Shown here in pieces: positions 18,047 to 26,554 of a DNA stretch of 64,000 bases (positions are counted from its first letter, which is position 1; every line of letters starts with the position of its first letter). This DNA is from Paenibacillus brevis (lineage in GTDB: Bacteria > Bacillota > Bacilli > Paenibacillales > Paenibacillaceae). Location of the stretch: the NCBI RefSeq assembly GCF_018919145.1, contig NZ_JAHLQJ010000001.1, positions 372,001 through 436,000 of the forward strand, in the 5' to 3' direction. The notes beneath the pieces are model-generated. The model had not been told where the DNA came from. It was given only the letters and a program-made list of their open reading frames with translations, and did not search any database. Made by a program: the position numbers and the translations under genes.

Positions 18047-18520
18047 TCAGACCGTTAAATCATTTTCGGATTTGATATCGATGGCATTTTTCAAGAGCTT
18101 CTGAAGCACTGCTGCAAAGACTGCGATTACAAATGAAGCAAAAATAATAATCATCCCCATGAGAATTAGTCCCGGAGCATCGTCCCTTTCGGCAATCAAA
18201 TAGAGGAAGGGTTCGCTTACTGCATACAAGATACTGATGGCAGCGCCGCAATACTTGATCCATCTTAAAGCCCCTACCGACAGTTCCGAGAAAGCCTCGT
18301 TCTTGTCAATATAGCTTAACAGTCTATAGGCTTGAACCAGCGCCCAGAAATATGGAATGGCCGAGAGATACATGATGACTAAAAGGGGATATACCCAGGC
18401 AGCAGGATAAGTATCCGTCGCTTCCTTGACGATCGAAGGCAGCCCCCATGCACACAGGGCAAGAACCGGGAGGGCAATCAAAATAATAACAGCCTTCAAA
18501 AATAGCGTTTCGCGTTTCAC
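18047..18520 (-). CDS. DUF2975 family membrane protein
   Basis: This is a 157-residue protein with four predicted membrane helices: about residues 10-30, 43-65, 90-110 and 120-143. The family is routinely encoded beside a small XRE regulator, as here, but its function is unknown. The GTG start at 18520 follows a GAGGTG ribosome binding site. It is the first gene of a three-gene minus-strand unit. Confidence 0.85.
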   Translation of the reverse strand: MKRETLFLKAVIILIALPVLALCAWGLPSIVKEATDTYPAAWVYPLLVIMYLSAIPYFWALVQAYRLLSYIDKNEAFSELSVGALRWIKYCGAAISILYAVSEPFLYLIAERDDAPGLILMGMIIIFASFVIAVFAAVLQKLLKNAIDIKSENDLTV

Positions 18521-18553
18521 AAAAAAGCACCTCGCTTGGTTATCGTTATCTAT

Positions 18554-18745
18554 ATAAGTTGAACTAATGATCTTTACGCTCTTAAGGCAACGTGTGAAGT
18601 GTTCTTACGATCGCTGTTGTTCACGGATTTCTTTGACTGAACTAAGCCATCATAGAGTAGAAATCCGCTCACAAAGGCGAACGCTATCGCTTCTTTAAGC
18701 ACACTTCACACTTTTACCTTTCTGCGTAGCTAAATAAGTTGAACT
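18554..18745. mobile_element. Possible MITE-like insertion flanked by a 12-bp direct repeat
   Basis: ATAAGTTGAACT occurs at 18554-18565 and again at 18734-18745. Between them is an imperfect inverted repeat whose arms begin GTGTGAAGTGT (18592-18602 and, inverted, 18701-18711) and share a GCGGATTTCT/ACGGATTTCT inner block. If one direct-repeat copy and the insert are removed, the flanks join into a near-perfect palindrome, which is what a target duplication at an insertion would leave. No transposase is encoded, as in a MITE. The inverted arms start 20-26 bp inside the direct repeats, so the exact ends are uncertain. Confidence 0.4.
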
Positions 18746-18839
18746 TATATAGATTATACTAATTACTTATCGTTTTTCAATAAATAGTTATTTACTATCA
18801 ATATGTATTAACTGGAAGCCTGTTGATTAAGCATATGCA

Positions 18840-18895
18840 AAGACGGACGCAAAAGAGCACCCGTCCAGCTAGCGTGAGAAGAGAGTCTCACTTTA
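18840..18895 (-). terminator. Hairpins after the Doc-type gene
   Basis: Two hairpins lie just past the Doc stop codon: GTGAGA/TCTCAC with a 6-nt loop, and a GGACG/CGTCC stem followed on the minus strand by TTTGC. Together they could terminate transcription, but the T tract is short. Confidence 0.4.
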
Positions 18896-18904
18896 TCTAA
18901 ATGC

Positions 18905-19300
18905 TCATCTTTTTAAAGAGTGCTTCGCCAACAATTCAGAGATCACTTCTAAGGAATGCACGCCTGTAGCAATATCTACGATAAACTCCACTGCAAATTG
19001 CCGTTCCATACGCAGATGGTACCCGTTCAGCATTAAGAACGATTTTGTAACCAGATAGGCTGTGCGTTTGTTGCCATTGCGGAAGCAATGATTTTTCACC
19101 AATGATTTCAGCAACGCCGCACCCATATCAAAAAATAAGGCCGGATAAGCACCTTTCCCGAAAATACTCTGCTGTGGCCGATGTATCGCGGATTCTAGCA
19201 GTCCATGATCCTCAACTCCTGCTTGATCTGCATCATTCATTCGATTCATCAAGAAGTAGTGTGCAGAGATCACTTCTTCCTTCGTAATAAAATGAATCAT
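18905..19300 (-). CDS. Doc-type Fic-fold protein (death-on-curing toxin homologue)
   Basis: This 131-residue protein has the Doc hallmark HCFRNGNKRTA at His71-Arg79. Doc proteins phosphorylate elongation factor Tu when not held by a Phd-type antitoxin. Here the usual Asp of HxFxDGNKR is Asn (HCFRNGNKR), a variation seen in some members. No antitoxin-size gene is visible on either side: the next gene upstream is a divergent GH94 and the region downstream is non-coding. It may be an orphan, inactive, or use an unlinked antitoxin. Confidence 0.88.
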   Translation of the reverse strand: MIHFITKEEVISAHYFLMNRMNDADQAGVEDHGLLESAIHRPQQSIFGKGAYPALFFDMGAALLKSLVKNHCFRNGNKRTAYLVTKSFLMLNGYHLRMERQFAVEFIVDIATGVHSLEVISELLAKHSLKR

Positions 19301-19465
19301 CTTATCGATTCCTCAGGTCTTCATTAACCTTTGGTTATTATTCACAAATAAAGGTTTTACGTTTTTGAAAACTATCTTATGATTAGATTGGGTTGGCAAC
19401 CTTCACCTTTTTGTGAACGCGCGTTTATTGCCCTACCTATCATCCACTTTATAGGAGGAATGGTC

Positions 19466-21847
19466 ATGCAATACGGTTACTTTGACGAGAAAAACAAGGA
19501 ATATCTCATTACAAAACCGAATACGCCTGCCCCTTGGGCGAACTATCTCGGCTCGCCGGAATACGGCGCGATTATTTCAGGCAATGCCGGAGGATATAGC
19601 TTTGTAAAGTCCGGCGCCAACGGACGGCATATCCGCTATCATTTCAATTCGAAGGATGAGCCTGGACGCTATATTTATGTGCGGGATTTGGAGAACGGCG
19701 ATTATTGGTCAGGCTCCTGGCAGCCGGTAGGCAAGGATCTGGAGCAGTACAAATCCGTATGCCATCATGGAACCGGATACACGAATATCGTTGCGGAATA
19801 TGACAGCATCCGGACGGAAACCTTGTATTATGTGCCCATGAACAAAACCTATGAGGTATGGCGCATGAAGGTTCGCAATGACAGCCCCAAGCCCCGGAAG
19901 CTGGCGCTCTTTGGATTCGTCGAATTCACCAACAGCAACAACTACGAACAGGACACTGTAAATCTTCAATACACGCTGTTCACTTCGCGCACCTATTACA
20001 AGAACAATAAGATTCTGCAAGTCATCAATGAAAATACGCCAGAGGAGCAAAGCTGGAGATTCTTCGGTGCCGCCGGTGCAGAGGTAGCGGGCTACGATGG
20101 CGATCGGGATACCTTCCTCGGCGATTACCGCGGCTATGGCAACCCGGCCTCGGTGGAGAATGGCCAATGTGCCAATTCGCTGAACTATAACACCAACTCC
20201 TGTGGGGTGCTGCAGATTAATGTAGATTTGCAACCGGGAGAAGAGAAGGAGGTTGCCTTCCTCCTCGGTCAGTACGAAGAGCAGGGGGCATCTGAAATTC
20301 TTGGCCATTACAAGGATTTGTCTGTGGTGGATAAGGAGCTTGAAGAGCTGAAGACCTTCTGGCACAGCAAGCTTAACCGCTTTCAGGTTCAGACGCCAAG
20401 CAATAATTTGAATAACATGATCAATACCTGGAACGCTTACCAGTGCTTCATTACCTTCATCTGGTCCCGTGCGGCTTCCTTTCAATACTGTGGTCTGCGT
20501 AATGGACTTGGCTATCGGGATACCGTGCAGGATATTCAAGGCATCATTCATCTGGATCATGAGATGGCCCTCGAACGGCTGCGCCTGATGATCTCGGCTC
20601 AGGTCTCTAATGGCGGCGGTCTGCCGCTCGTGAAATTCGATCATAATCCGGGACATGAGGGCACACCGGACGATCCGGATTATGTGCGTGAGACAGGTCA
20701 TCCTCACTATCGGGCCGATGATGCTCTGTGGTTGTTCCCAACCGTCATCAAGTATTTAAATGAAAGCGGAAATTGGGACTTCACGGACGAAGTGATTCCT
20801 TATTCGGATCGAGGCGAAGCTACGGTGTATGAGCATCTGCGCCAGGCGCTTCAATTCAGCCTGGATCGAATGGGCGCACACGGCATGCCGGTCGGACTTC
20901 ATGCGGATTGGAACGATTGCCTGCGGCTTGGAGCTAAGGGAGAATCGCTGTTCGTCGCCTTCCAGCTGTACATGGCCTTTAAAGTGTTCATCGATATCGC
21001 GCAGAACAAGAACAAGCCTGAGGATGCAGCGTGGGCACAGGGTCTGCTCGAGGAGCTGGATGAGAACATTCAGAAGCATGCTTGGGAGAAGGATCAATTT
21101 GTCCGCGGCTTTACAGAGGATAACTATACGATCGGCTCCTGGGAGAACGATGAGGCAAAAATCTGGCTGAATCCGCAAAGCTGGGCCGTACTAAGCGGCG
21201 CTGCCCGTCCGGATCAAGCAAAGCTCGCCATGGACAAAGTGTATGAGAATCTGCGCACGGATTACGGAACCATGTTATTCTACCCGCCATTCCGGAAATA
21301 CGGCTTGCCTGTAGCGCTGATGGCCTTGTTCAATGCCTCTACCAAGGAAAATGCCGGTATCTTCAGCCAGCCGCAAGGATGGCTCATTCTCGCTGAGACC
21401 ATGATCGGCAACGGGGATCGTGCATTTGAATACTTCCTGGACTGCAGCCCGGCCAGCATGAATGATAAAGCTGAAATCCGCAAGCTGGAGCCTTATGTGC
21501 ACGGACAGTTTGTAGAGTCCAAGGACAGTCCTTACCAAGGCCGGGCACATGTCCACTGGCTCACCGGCACCGCTTCAACGGTAATGGTCTCCCTGGTCGA
21601 AGGAATCATGGGGATTCAGCCGCAATTTGACGGCTTGCGCATCAACCCGTGCGTTCCTTCTGACTGGAGGGAGTTCTCCATGGTACGGGAATTCCGCGGC
21701 AAGAAGCTGAACATTCAGGTAGAGAACAAGAACGGTGTTGAGAAGGGAGTCTCTCACCTCATCATTAACGGCAAGGAAATTCAGGGTAATCTGATTCCGG
21801 TTGCCGAAATGAGGGACGACAATCAAGTGCAAGTCTTTATGGGATGA
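19466..21847 (+). CDS. GH94 glycoside phosphorylase (cellobiose/chitobiose phosphorylase type)
   Basis: This 793-residue cytoplasmic enzyme cleaves a beta-linked disaccharide with phosphate to give a sugar 1-phosphate and a free sugar. The N-terminal beta-sandwich opens YGYFDEKNKEYLITKPNTP and contains NAGGYSF. The (alpha/alpha)6 barrel holds the general acid Asp484 in ADWNDCL, and the C-terminus carries HWLTGTAS and PCVPSDW. The C-terminal wording (IQVENKNGVEKGV, QVFMG) recalls N,N'-diacetylchitobiose phosphorylase more than cellobiose phosphorylase, but the substrate is not settled. The ATG at 19466 is preferred because AGGAGG lies seven bases upstream. It is monocistronic. Confidence 0.88.
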   Translation: MQYGYFDEKNKEYLITKPNTPAPWANYLGSPEYGAIISGNAGGYSFVKSGANGRHIRYHFNSKDEPGRYIYVRDLENGDYWSGSWQPVGKDLEQYKSVCHHGTGYTNIVAEYDSIRTETLYYVPMNKTYEVWRMKVRNDSPKPRKLALFGFVEFTNSNNYEQDTVNLQYTLFTSRTYYKNNKILQVINENTPEEQSWRFFGAAGAEVAGYDGDRDTFLGDYRGYGNPASVENGQCANSLNYNTNSCGVLQINVDLQPGEEKEVAFLLGQYEEQGASEILGHYKDLSVVDKELEELKTFWHSKLNRFQVQTPSNNLNNMINTWNAYQCFITFIWSRAASFQYCGLRNGLGYRDTVQDIQGIIHLDHEMALERLRLMISAQVSNGGGLPLVKFDHNPGHEGTPDDPDYVRETGHPHYRADDALWLFPTVIKYLNESGNWDFTDEVIPYSDRGEATVYEHLRQALQFSLDRMGAHGMPVGLHADWNDCLRLGAKGESLFVAFQLYMAFKVFIDIAQNKNKPEDAAWAQGLLEELDENIQKHAWEKDQFVRGFTEDNYTIGSWENDEAKIWLNPQSWAVLSGAARPDQAKLAMDKVYENLRTDYGTMLFYPPFRKYGLPVALMALFNASTKENAGIFSQPQGWLILAETMIGNGDRAFEYFLDCSPASMNDKAEIRKLEPYVHGQFVESKDSPYQGRAHVHWLTGTASTVMVSLVEGIMGIQPQFDGLRINPCVPSDWREFSMVREFRGKKLNIQVENKNGVEKGVSHLIINGKEIQGNLIPVAEMRDDNQVQVFMG

Positions 21848-21935
21848 TTTCGATACTATATAAATCTTATCTCCGCATTCGGATCATACCAAAGGGCACG
21901 CAGGTATTTTTTCGATAGAGTTCAGAAATCAAAGC

Positions 21936-21982
21936 GAGGGTGTCCCTCAATCATGATAGATGATTGAAGGACACCCTCTTTT
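21936..21982. terminator. Terminator between convergent GH94 and MetE-like genes
   Basis: An 18-bp stem with one mismatch (left arm begins GAGGGTGTCC, right arm ends GGACACCCTC) has a 7-nt loop and is followed by TTTT on the plus strand. Placed between two convergent genes, it can serve both. Confidence 0.85.
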
Positions 21983-22021
21983 CGTAGAAGTACACAAATG
22001 AATCATTGAGCACTATAAATA

Positions 22022-23182
22022 TTACTTGCCCCAATACTGCTTGGCAATTCGTTGCCCTTGGTTGATTTTTGCCCATTGCTCAGCCTCTGTCAGTTCATTG
22101 CCGCCATCACAGGAGGCAAAGCCGCATTGATGGGACAGCAGCAGACGATCCTTGTCGATAATACCGGATGCCTCATCCAGCAAACGGAGAACACGCCCTT
22201 CATCATCCAGCGTATTCGTCTTGGAGGACAGCAGACCCAATACAATTTCCGTTTCCGGCTTGTCCTTGAACACCGCCAGCGCTTCTAGCGATCCAGCGCG
22301 CTCGTCGTCCCATTCCAGGAAGAATCGGTCATATTTAAGCTGCTTCAGGAACAAATTCGCAATTTTCACATAGGAGCCGCCGCCCATATTGCGGGAATCG
22401 TAGTTGCCGCGGCAGTTGTGTGTCCACATTTTCAAGCCCAGGCTATGTCCAAAATCGATGATGGCATTGTTAATATCAATAAACTCGGAAGCCAAAGCCT
22501 GTACTTCCTCTTGATTGATATTCTCCCCTGTATACGGAGAGTTCGGGTTGTCGTCGGCAAACAGCTCCCACAGACAGTCGTCGAATTGCAGGATTTGACC
22601 TCCGGCAGCGGCGAATTCCTCTACAAACTCCTCGTAAGCCTTGACGAGACCCGCCTTAAGCTCCTGTCTGTCCTTGTACACGGCATCCTTGCCGCCGATA
22701 TTGTCCGACCAGGACAATTCGCCGAAAATATGCGACGGAGAAGGTACGCACAGCTTGGTTTCACGATCACCGGCAAGCGTTGTAAGCTTCTTGAATATCT
22801 CAATGAAATGATGGTTCTTCCCGCTCAATTCACCGGTAATCCGCAGACCAATATCCTTCCGGGTCTCATATTTCGAGCTGCCGTCCACATCGCGGAAAAA
22901 GTATCCATGATCGGCAATGTAACGGCTAACCCCTTGAAATCCCCAGACAAAATCAAGATGCCACATGGATTTGGAATATTCCCCATCCGTAATGACAGGC
23001 AAATCATGCTCAATTTGCTTTTGGACCACGTTCTCAATCGTCTTGCTCTCGCACTCTTGATAGCCTTCAAATTCCTTGTAGAAAGGATAGCTGATATCAT
23101 CACGATGCTCGATTTGCGTCTTATATTTCAATAGCTCAGCTGGCCGCAGCAAGCTGCCGACGGTCTGGAATTTTTCACTCAT
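22022..23182 (-). CDS. Cobalamin-independent methionine synthase-like protein, YxjG/YxjH type
   Basis: This 386-residue protein corresponds to the C-terminal zinc-binding half of MetE. Zinc ligand candidates are His and Cys in WTHNCRGN, Glu in LEWDDERAG, and Cys in HQCGFAS. It lacks the N-terminal MetE half, as do Bacillus YxjG and YxjH, which are thought to act in methyl transfer to homocysteine or in sulphur metabolism. The ATG at 23182 has GGGGAGG upstream; the frame extends a little further but without support. No S-box or T-box leader is visible upstream. Confidence 0.88.
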   Translation of the reverse strand: MSEKFQTVGSLLRPAELLKYKTQIEHRDDISYPFYKEFEGYQECESKTIENVVQKQIEHDLPVITDGEYSKSMWHLDFVWGFQGVSRYIADHGYFFRDVDGSSKYETRKDIGLRITGELSGKNHHFIEIFKKLTTLAGDRETKLCVPSPSHIFGELSWSDNIGGKDAVYKDRQELKAGLVKAYEEFVEEFAAAGGQILQFDDCLWELFADDNPNSPYTGENINQEEVQALASEFIDINNAIIDFGHSLGLKMWTHNCRGNYDSRNMGGGSYVKIANLFLKQLKYDRFFLEWDDERAGSLEALAVFKDKPETEIVLGLLSSKTNTLDDEGRVLRLLDEASGIIDKDRLLLSHQCGFASCDGGNELTEAEQWAKINQGQRIAKQYWGK

Positions 23183-23272
23183 CTGGATAGCCTCCCCGAT
23201 CGATATTGTATGTTGTGTAAAATAGTAATAGTCTGATTGTAGCACTGAAGTGAAGGTACCGCATAATACACA

Positions 23273-23322
23273 AAAGACATATCCAGCTATAACCTGAAGC
23301 TATAGTTGAATATGTCTTTTAT
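23273..23322 (-). terminator. Terminator after the first flavoprotein gene
   Basis: The arms AAAAGACATAT and ATATGTCTTTT enclose a further AGCTATA/TATAG pairing, and the minus-strand copy ends in TTTT. It lies 36 bp past the flavoprotein stop and upstream of the MetE-like gene. Confidence 0.75.
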
Positions 23323-23357
23323 TAATATTGCTATAGCTCAAGCTGCAATATAAAGAT

Positions 23358-24689
23358 CTACCTCTTGCCAGCAATACGATCAGCAAGCGCCGTTGCGGCG
23401 GTGTAGCCAGAGCTCCAGGCCCATTGCAAATTATAACCTCCGCAGTCTCCATCCACATCCATGACCTCGCCGGCAAAATATAGCCCAGGCACAAGCTTGG
23501 ATTCCAGCGTTCCTTCTTGGAGGTCTCTCGTATCGATCCCGCCGGCTGTCGTCTGAGCGTTCGGGAAGCCGTTGGTATCAGTCACGATGAAGTCCCAACG
23601 CTTCATGAGGCCGCACAAGGCCTTCCTGGTTTTCCACGACATATCCTGGCATAGCAGGTTCTGATCCTTATCCATTCCCGCCTCTTTCAAAAGAACGGGG
23701 ATCAGCTTCTTGTTCACGATGCCGATTAGAGAATTCGCTACCGTCCGGTGTCCGAACATTCCCCAATGCGTATCCAGAAAATCAACGACCTCTTCCTCTG
23801 TGCGGTCCGGCATCATATCAAGCGATAAGGTCACCCTCTCTCCTCTTCCCAGTTGATACGCTGCCTTTCGGCTTAACTGGAGAATCGGCGGGCCAGAGGC
23901 ACCATAGTTCGTAAATAAAACCTCTCCATATTCACTGCGAATGACTTCTCCATTTACAATGATGTGCCCCCAGCCCTCGAATTTCACACCGGACAGTTCT
24001 GCCAGATAAGGGCTATCCAGCTTCAATTGAACGATTCCGGGTACAGGATCGATCAGGGTGTGTCCGAGACGCTGGGCCAATGTATAACCGGAGCCATCCG
24101 TTCCTGTCTTTGGAGCTGTAAGACCGCCTGTGCAAATGAATAGATAGTCGCTCGTATAGGTGACTTCTCCCTCAGTCTCTGTCTGGCACTGAATCGTGAA
24201 CCTCCGATGCCCCTCCGATACGTTTACGTCCAATACTTTGGTCTTGAAGTATATCGGAACATTCCGATCCTCCAGCGCAATTTGGAAAACATTCAGTACG
24301 GAGGCGGCCTGAAGCGACATGGGATACATTCGGCCATTCTCGATGGCGATCAGCGGAAGGCCGAGTGTGCTAAAGAAATCAACGGTTTGGCGGACGCCGA
24401 ATTGCTGCAGCACGGGCAGCGGAAATTCCGCTTGATTGCTATGATATTTGCTCGACAAATTAAACGCTTCGTCCGTGCCCGTCGCCGTGGATTTATTCGT
24501 AATGTTGCAGCGACCATTTCCGGTGGTTAACACCTTTTTTCCGAGCCGGTCATTGCTTTCGATGATTGCCGTATCGATCCCCAGATCTCGCGCGGTAACG
24601 GCGGCCATAAGACCAGAAGCGCCTGCACCGATAATAAGCAGCGTATGGTGCTTGGAAGATTGAGATTTATTCATAGGTGGTGAATACAT
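23358..24689 (-). CDS. FAD-binding flavoprotein of the HI0933/YhiN (BaiN-like) family
   Basis: This 443-residue flavoprotein has an N-terminal Rossmann dinucleotide motif (LLIIGAGASGLMAAVTARDLG), the family motif LGKKVLTTGNGRCNITN, and a C-terminal FAD segment near VPGLYFAGEVMDVDGDCGGYNLQWAWSSG. The family is often annotated as aminoacetone oxidase or NAD(P)/FAD-dependent oxidoreductase; physiological roles are poorly known. The start is uncertain: the first ATG directly abuts AAAGGA, and a second ATG five codons later has weak spacing. It lies 18 bp downstream of a close paralogue in the same direction. Confidence 0.88.
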   Translation of the reverse strand: MYSPPMNKSQSSKHHTLLIIGAGASGLMAAVTARDLGIDTAIIESNDRLGKKVLTTGNGRCNITNKSTATGTDEAFNLSSKYHSNQAEFPLPVLQQFGVRQTVDFFSTLGLPLIAIENGRMYPMSLQAASVLNVFQIALEDRNVPIYFKTKVLDVNVSEGHRRFTIQCQTETEGEVTYTSDYLFICTGGLTAPKTGTDGSGYTLAQRLGHTLIDPVPGIVQLKLDSPYLAELSGVKFEGWGHIIVNGEVIRSEYGEVLFTNYGASGPPILQLSRKAAYQLGRGERVTLSLDMMPDRTEEEVVDFLDTHWGMFGHRTVANSLIGIVNKKLIPVLLKEAGMDKDQNLLCQDMSWKTRKALCGLMKRWDFIVTDTNGFPNAQTTAGGIDTRDLQEGTLESKLVPGLYFAGEVMDVDGDCGGYNLQWAWSSGYTAATALADRIAGKR

Positions 24690-24707
24690 TCCTTTTTTTC
24701 ATTATTT

Positions 24708-26036
24708 TCATCTGAAAATGTGTTTCCCAAGCGCCATCGCGGCCGTATAGCCGGAGCTCCAGGCCCATTGCAGGTTGTAGCCGCCGAAGTCGCCATCGAC
24801 GTCCATCACCTCTCCAGCCAAATAGAGCCCCGGCACGAGCTTGGATTCCAGCGTAGCCGCATCCAGTTCCTTCGTAGCAATGCCGCCGGCTGTCGTTTGC
24901 GCATGCTCGAAGCTTTGAGTTTCGGTCACTTTAAACTCCCAGCACTTCAATAGCTTATAAAAGATCTTCTTGGTCTTCCACGAGAGCTCCTGGCAAAGCA
25001 GGTTCGGCTCTTGATCGATCTTCGCTTCCTTCAGCAGGACGGAGATCAGCTTCTTGTGTAAAAAGCCGGTGAAGGATTCCGCAACCGTCCGGTGTGCGAA
25101 GGTTGTCCAGTTCCTCTCCAGAAATTCGACCACCTCTTCCTCCGTGCGGTTCGGCATCAGATCAATCTGCACGGTCACGGAGTCTCCCTTCGCCAGATGA
25201 ACGGCTGCCTTCCGGCCAAGCTGTAGAACCGGAGGTCCGGAGAAGCCGTAATCCGTAAAATGAATTTCGCCGGTCTCGCTGCGGGCGACCTTACCGTTCA
25301 CAAGAATGTGAGCTCGTCCTTGGAGCTTGATGCCGGACAGCGACTTCTGGTAAGGGTATTTCACCTTCAATTGCACAATGGCCGGCACAGGCTTGACCAA
25401 GGAGTGTCCCATTTTTTGAGCAAGCGTATACCCTGACCCATCCGTTCCTGCATTCTGGCCTGTAAGGCCGCCCGTACAGAGAAATAGATAATCACTGGTA
25501 TAGACAACTTGTTCCTCTGTCTCGGTTCGGCATGTCATCTTGAATCGTGGATGATCGCCCGATACAGTGACGTCCAGCACCTTGCTGTTCAGGTATACCG
25601 GAATGCTCCGCTCCTCCAGAGCCAGCTCGAAAATATCCACTACAGATGCAGCCTGCATCGACATCGGGTACATAAGGCCCTCTTTCAAGCTTGTAAGCGG
25701 CAGCCCGAGCACATGAAAAAAATCAATCGTCTGACGGATCCCGAATTGCTGCAGCACGGGCCGTGGAAATTCGGGCTGGCTGCCGTAATACTTGCGTGAT
25801 AAAGCAACCCCCGCATCGTCCGTCCCCGTCGCAGTGGAATCGTTTGTAATATTGCAGCGGCCGTCGCCCGTCATGGAGATCTTCTTGCCAATCCTGTCGT
25901 TGCCCTCTAATATTGCGGTATCTATACCCAGGTCCCGCGCAGTAACGGCAGCCATGAGTCCTGATGCTCCTGCACCGATAATAATCAGCGTATGGTGCAC
26001 GGAGTCCTGATAATCGTACATAGTTTTTCGATGCAT
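24708..26036 (-). CDS. FAD-binding flavoprotein of the HI0933/YhiN family, tandem paralogue
   Basis: This protein of about 442 residues aligns end to end with its neighbour at 23358-24689, sharing IIGAGASGLMAAVTARDLGIDTAI, GDGRCNITNDSTATGTD and LAGEVMDVDGDFGGYNLQWAWSSGYTAA. The second glycine-rich motif reads IGKKISMTGDGRCNITN. The start may be the ATG at 26036 or 26021, giving N-termini like the paralogue; longer frames upstream have no support. The pair looks like a tandem duplication, diverged enough that both copies may be functional. Confidence 0.88.
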   Translation of the reverse strand: MHRKTMYDYQDSVHHTLIIIGAGASGLMAAVTARDLGIDTAILEGNDRIGKKISMTGDGRCNITNDSTATGTDDAGVALSRKYYGSQPEFPRPVLQQFGIRQTIDFFHVLGLPLTSLKEGLMYPMSMQAASVVDIFELALEERSIPVYLNSKVLDVTVSGDHPRFKMTCRTETEEQVVYTSDYLFLCTGGLTGQNAGTDGSGYTLAQKMGHSLVKPVPAIVQLKVKYPYQKSLSGIKLQGRAHILVNGKVARSETGEIHFTDYGFSGPPVLQLGRKAAVHLAKGDSVTVQIDLMPNRTEEEVVEFLERNWTTFAHRTVAESFTGFLHKKLISVLLKEAKIDQEPNLLCQELSWKTKKIFYKLLKCWEFKVTETQSFEHAQTTAGGIATKELDAATLESKLVPGLYLAGEVMDVDGDFGGYNLQWAWSSGYTAAMALGKHIFR

Positions 26037-26182
26037 CCTTTGTCCAATTGATTTATATAGCAAATGTGAATTTTCTGATAAAAATAATGCGCTATTTCTA
26101 ATTATAGCATAAGTGCAACCTTCGCTTAATCCTGGCAAAGGGCCCCTGAATACGCCTCGTTACAAGTAATACCCCAAATAGC

Positions 26183-26214
26183 AAAAATCCACAACCTCAT
26201 GCGGTTATGGATTT
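26183..26214 (-). terminator. Terminator after the YdjO-like gene
   Basis: A 12-bp stem with one mismatch (AAATCC and AACC blocks) around a 6-nt loop is followed on the minus strand by five T residues. It lies about 45 bp past the ydjO stop codon. Confidence 0.75.
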
Positions 26215-26257
26215 ACACAACGCTTATAATGTGACGGTTCCCTTTGCTGTGCTTTGT

Positions 26258-26470
26258 TTAGAGCTTCTTCTGATCAGGGCAAGTATTAGCTAAAATAGGC
26301 AGCATTTTCTCGCCTTTTTCCATAAGGGAATTACATTGGCTACAAATCGGCTGAATCAAAAAAACGAAATTGTCTCTTACCCACCCATTGCACTTATCAT
26401 TGGTGCATGACCATATCGTGGTCATTTCCTCAGGAAGATCCATCATCGGCCTTTTTCGTGAATAGTACAA
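26258..26470 (-). CDS. ydjO: Cold-inducible protein YdjO family, small zinc-ribbon-like protein
   Basis: This is a 70-residue protein with two Cys pairs (WSCTNDKCNGW and PICSQCNSLM) that suggest a zinc ribbon. The family is named from Bacillus subtilis YdjO, reported as cold-inducible; the molecular role is unknown. The chosen start is TTG at 26470, with GAGGGA seven bases upstream, because a longer frame would run into the terminator of the cold-shock gene at 26516-26540. Its place directly downstream of a cold-shock protein gene fits the name. Confidence 0.8.
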   Translation of the reverse strand: MYYSRKRPMMDLPEEMTTIWSCTNDKCNGWVRDNFVFLIQPICSQCNSLMEKGEKMLPILANTCPDQKKL

Positions 26471-26505
26471 GCAGCATCCCTCTTTCTTATATGGAGTAAT
26501 GAAGC

Positions 26506-26540
26506 TTAAAAAAAAGACCCCAAACACGATGTTTGGGGCC
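26506..26540 (-). terminator. Terminator of the cold-shock protein gene
   Basis: On the minus strand a GC-rich stem of about 11 bp (GGCCCCAAACA with TGTTTGGGGTC) with a 3-nt loop is followed by eight T residues. It separates the cold-shock gene from ydjO. Confidence 0.9.
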
Positions 26541-26554
26541 TCTTCAGAGAAATC

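Larger units (their letters stand above)
18521..18904. other. Intergenic region with split palindrome and inverted-repeat element
   Basis: No gene is visible in this 384-bp stretch. It holds the apparent insertion described separately (18554-18745) and, near its right end, hairpins that could end the Doc gene (18840-18895). Confidence 0.7.

Noticed and set aside
19405..19425. A cre site upstream of the GH94 gene
   Set aside because: TGTGAACGCGCGTT departs from the cre consensus at several positions.
19709..20707. A 332-codon minus-strand frame opposite the GH94 gene
   Set aside because: It is a shadow of the GH94 coding sequence without start signals.
23183..23272. An S-box or T-box leader upstream of the MetE-like gene
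   Set aside because: No conserved riboswitch core or leader hairpin series is visible in the short upstream region.
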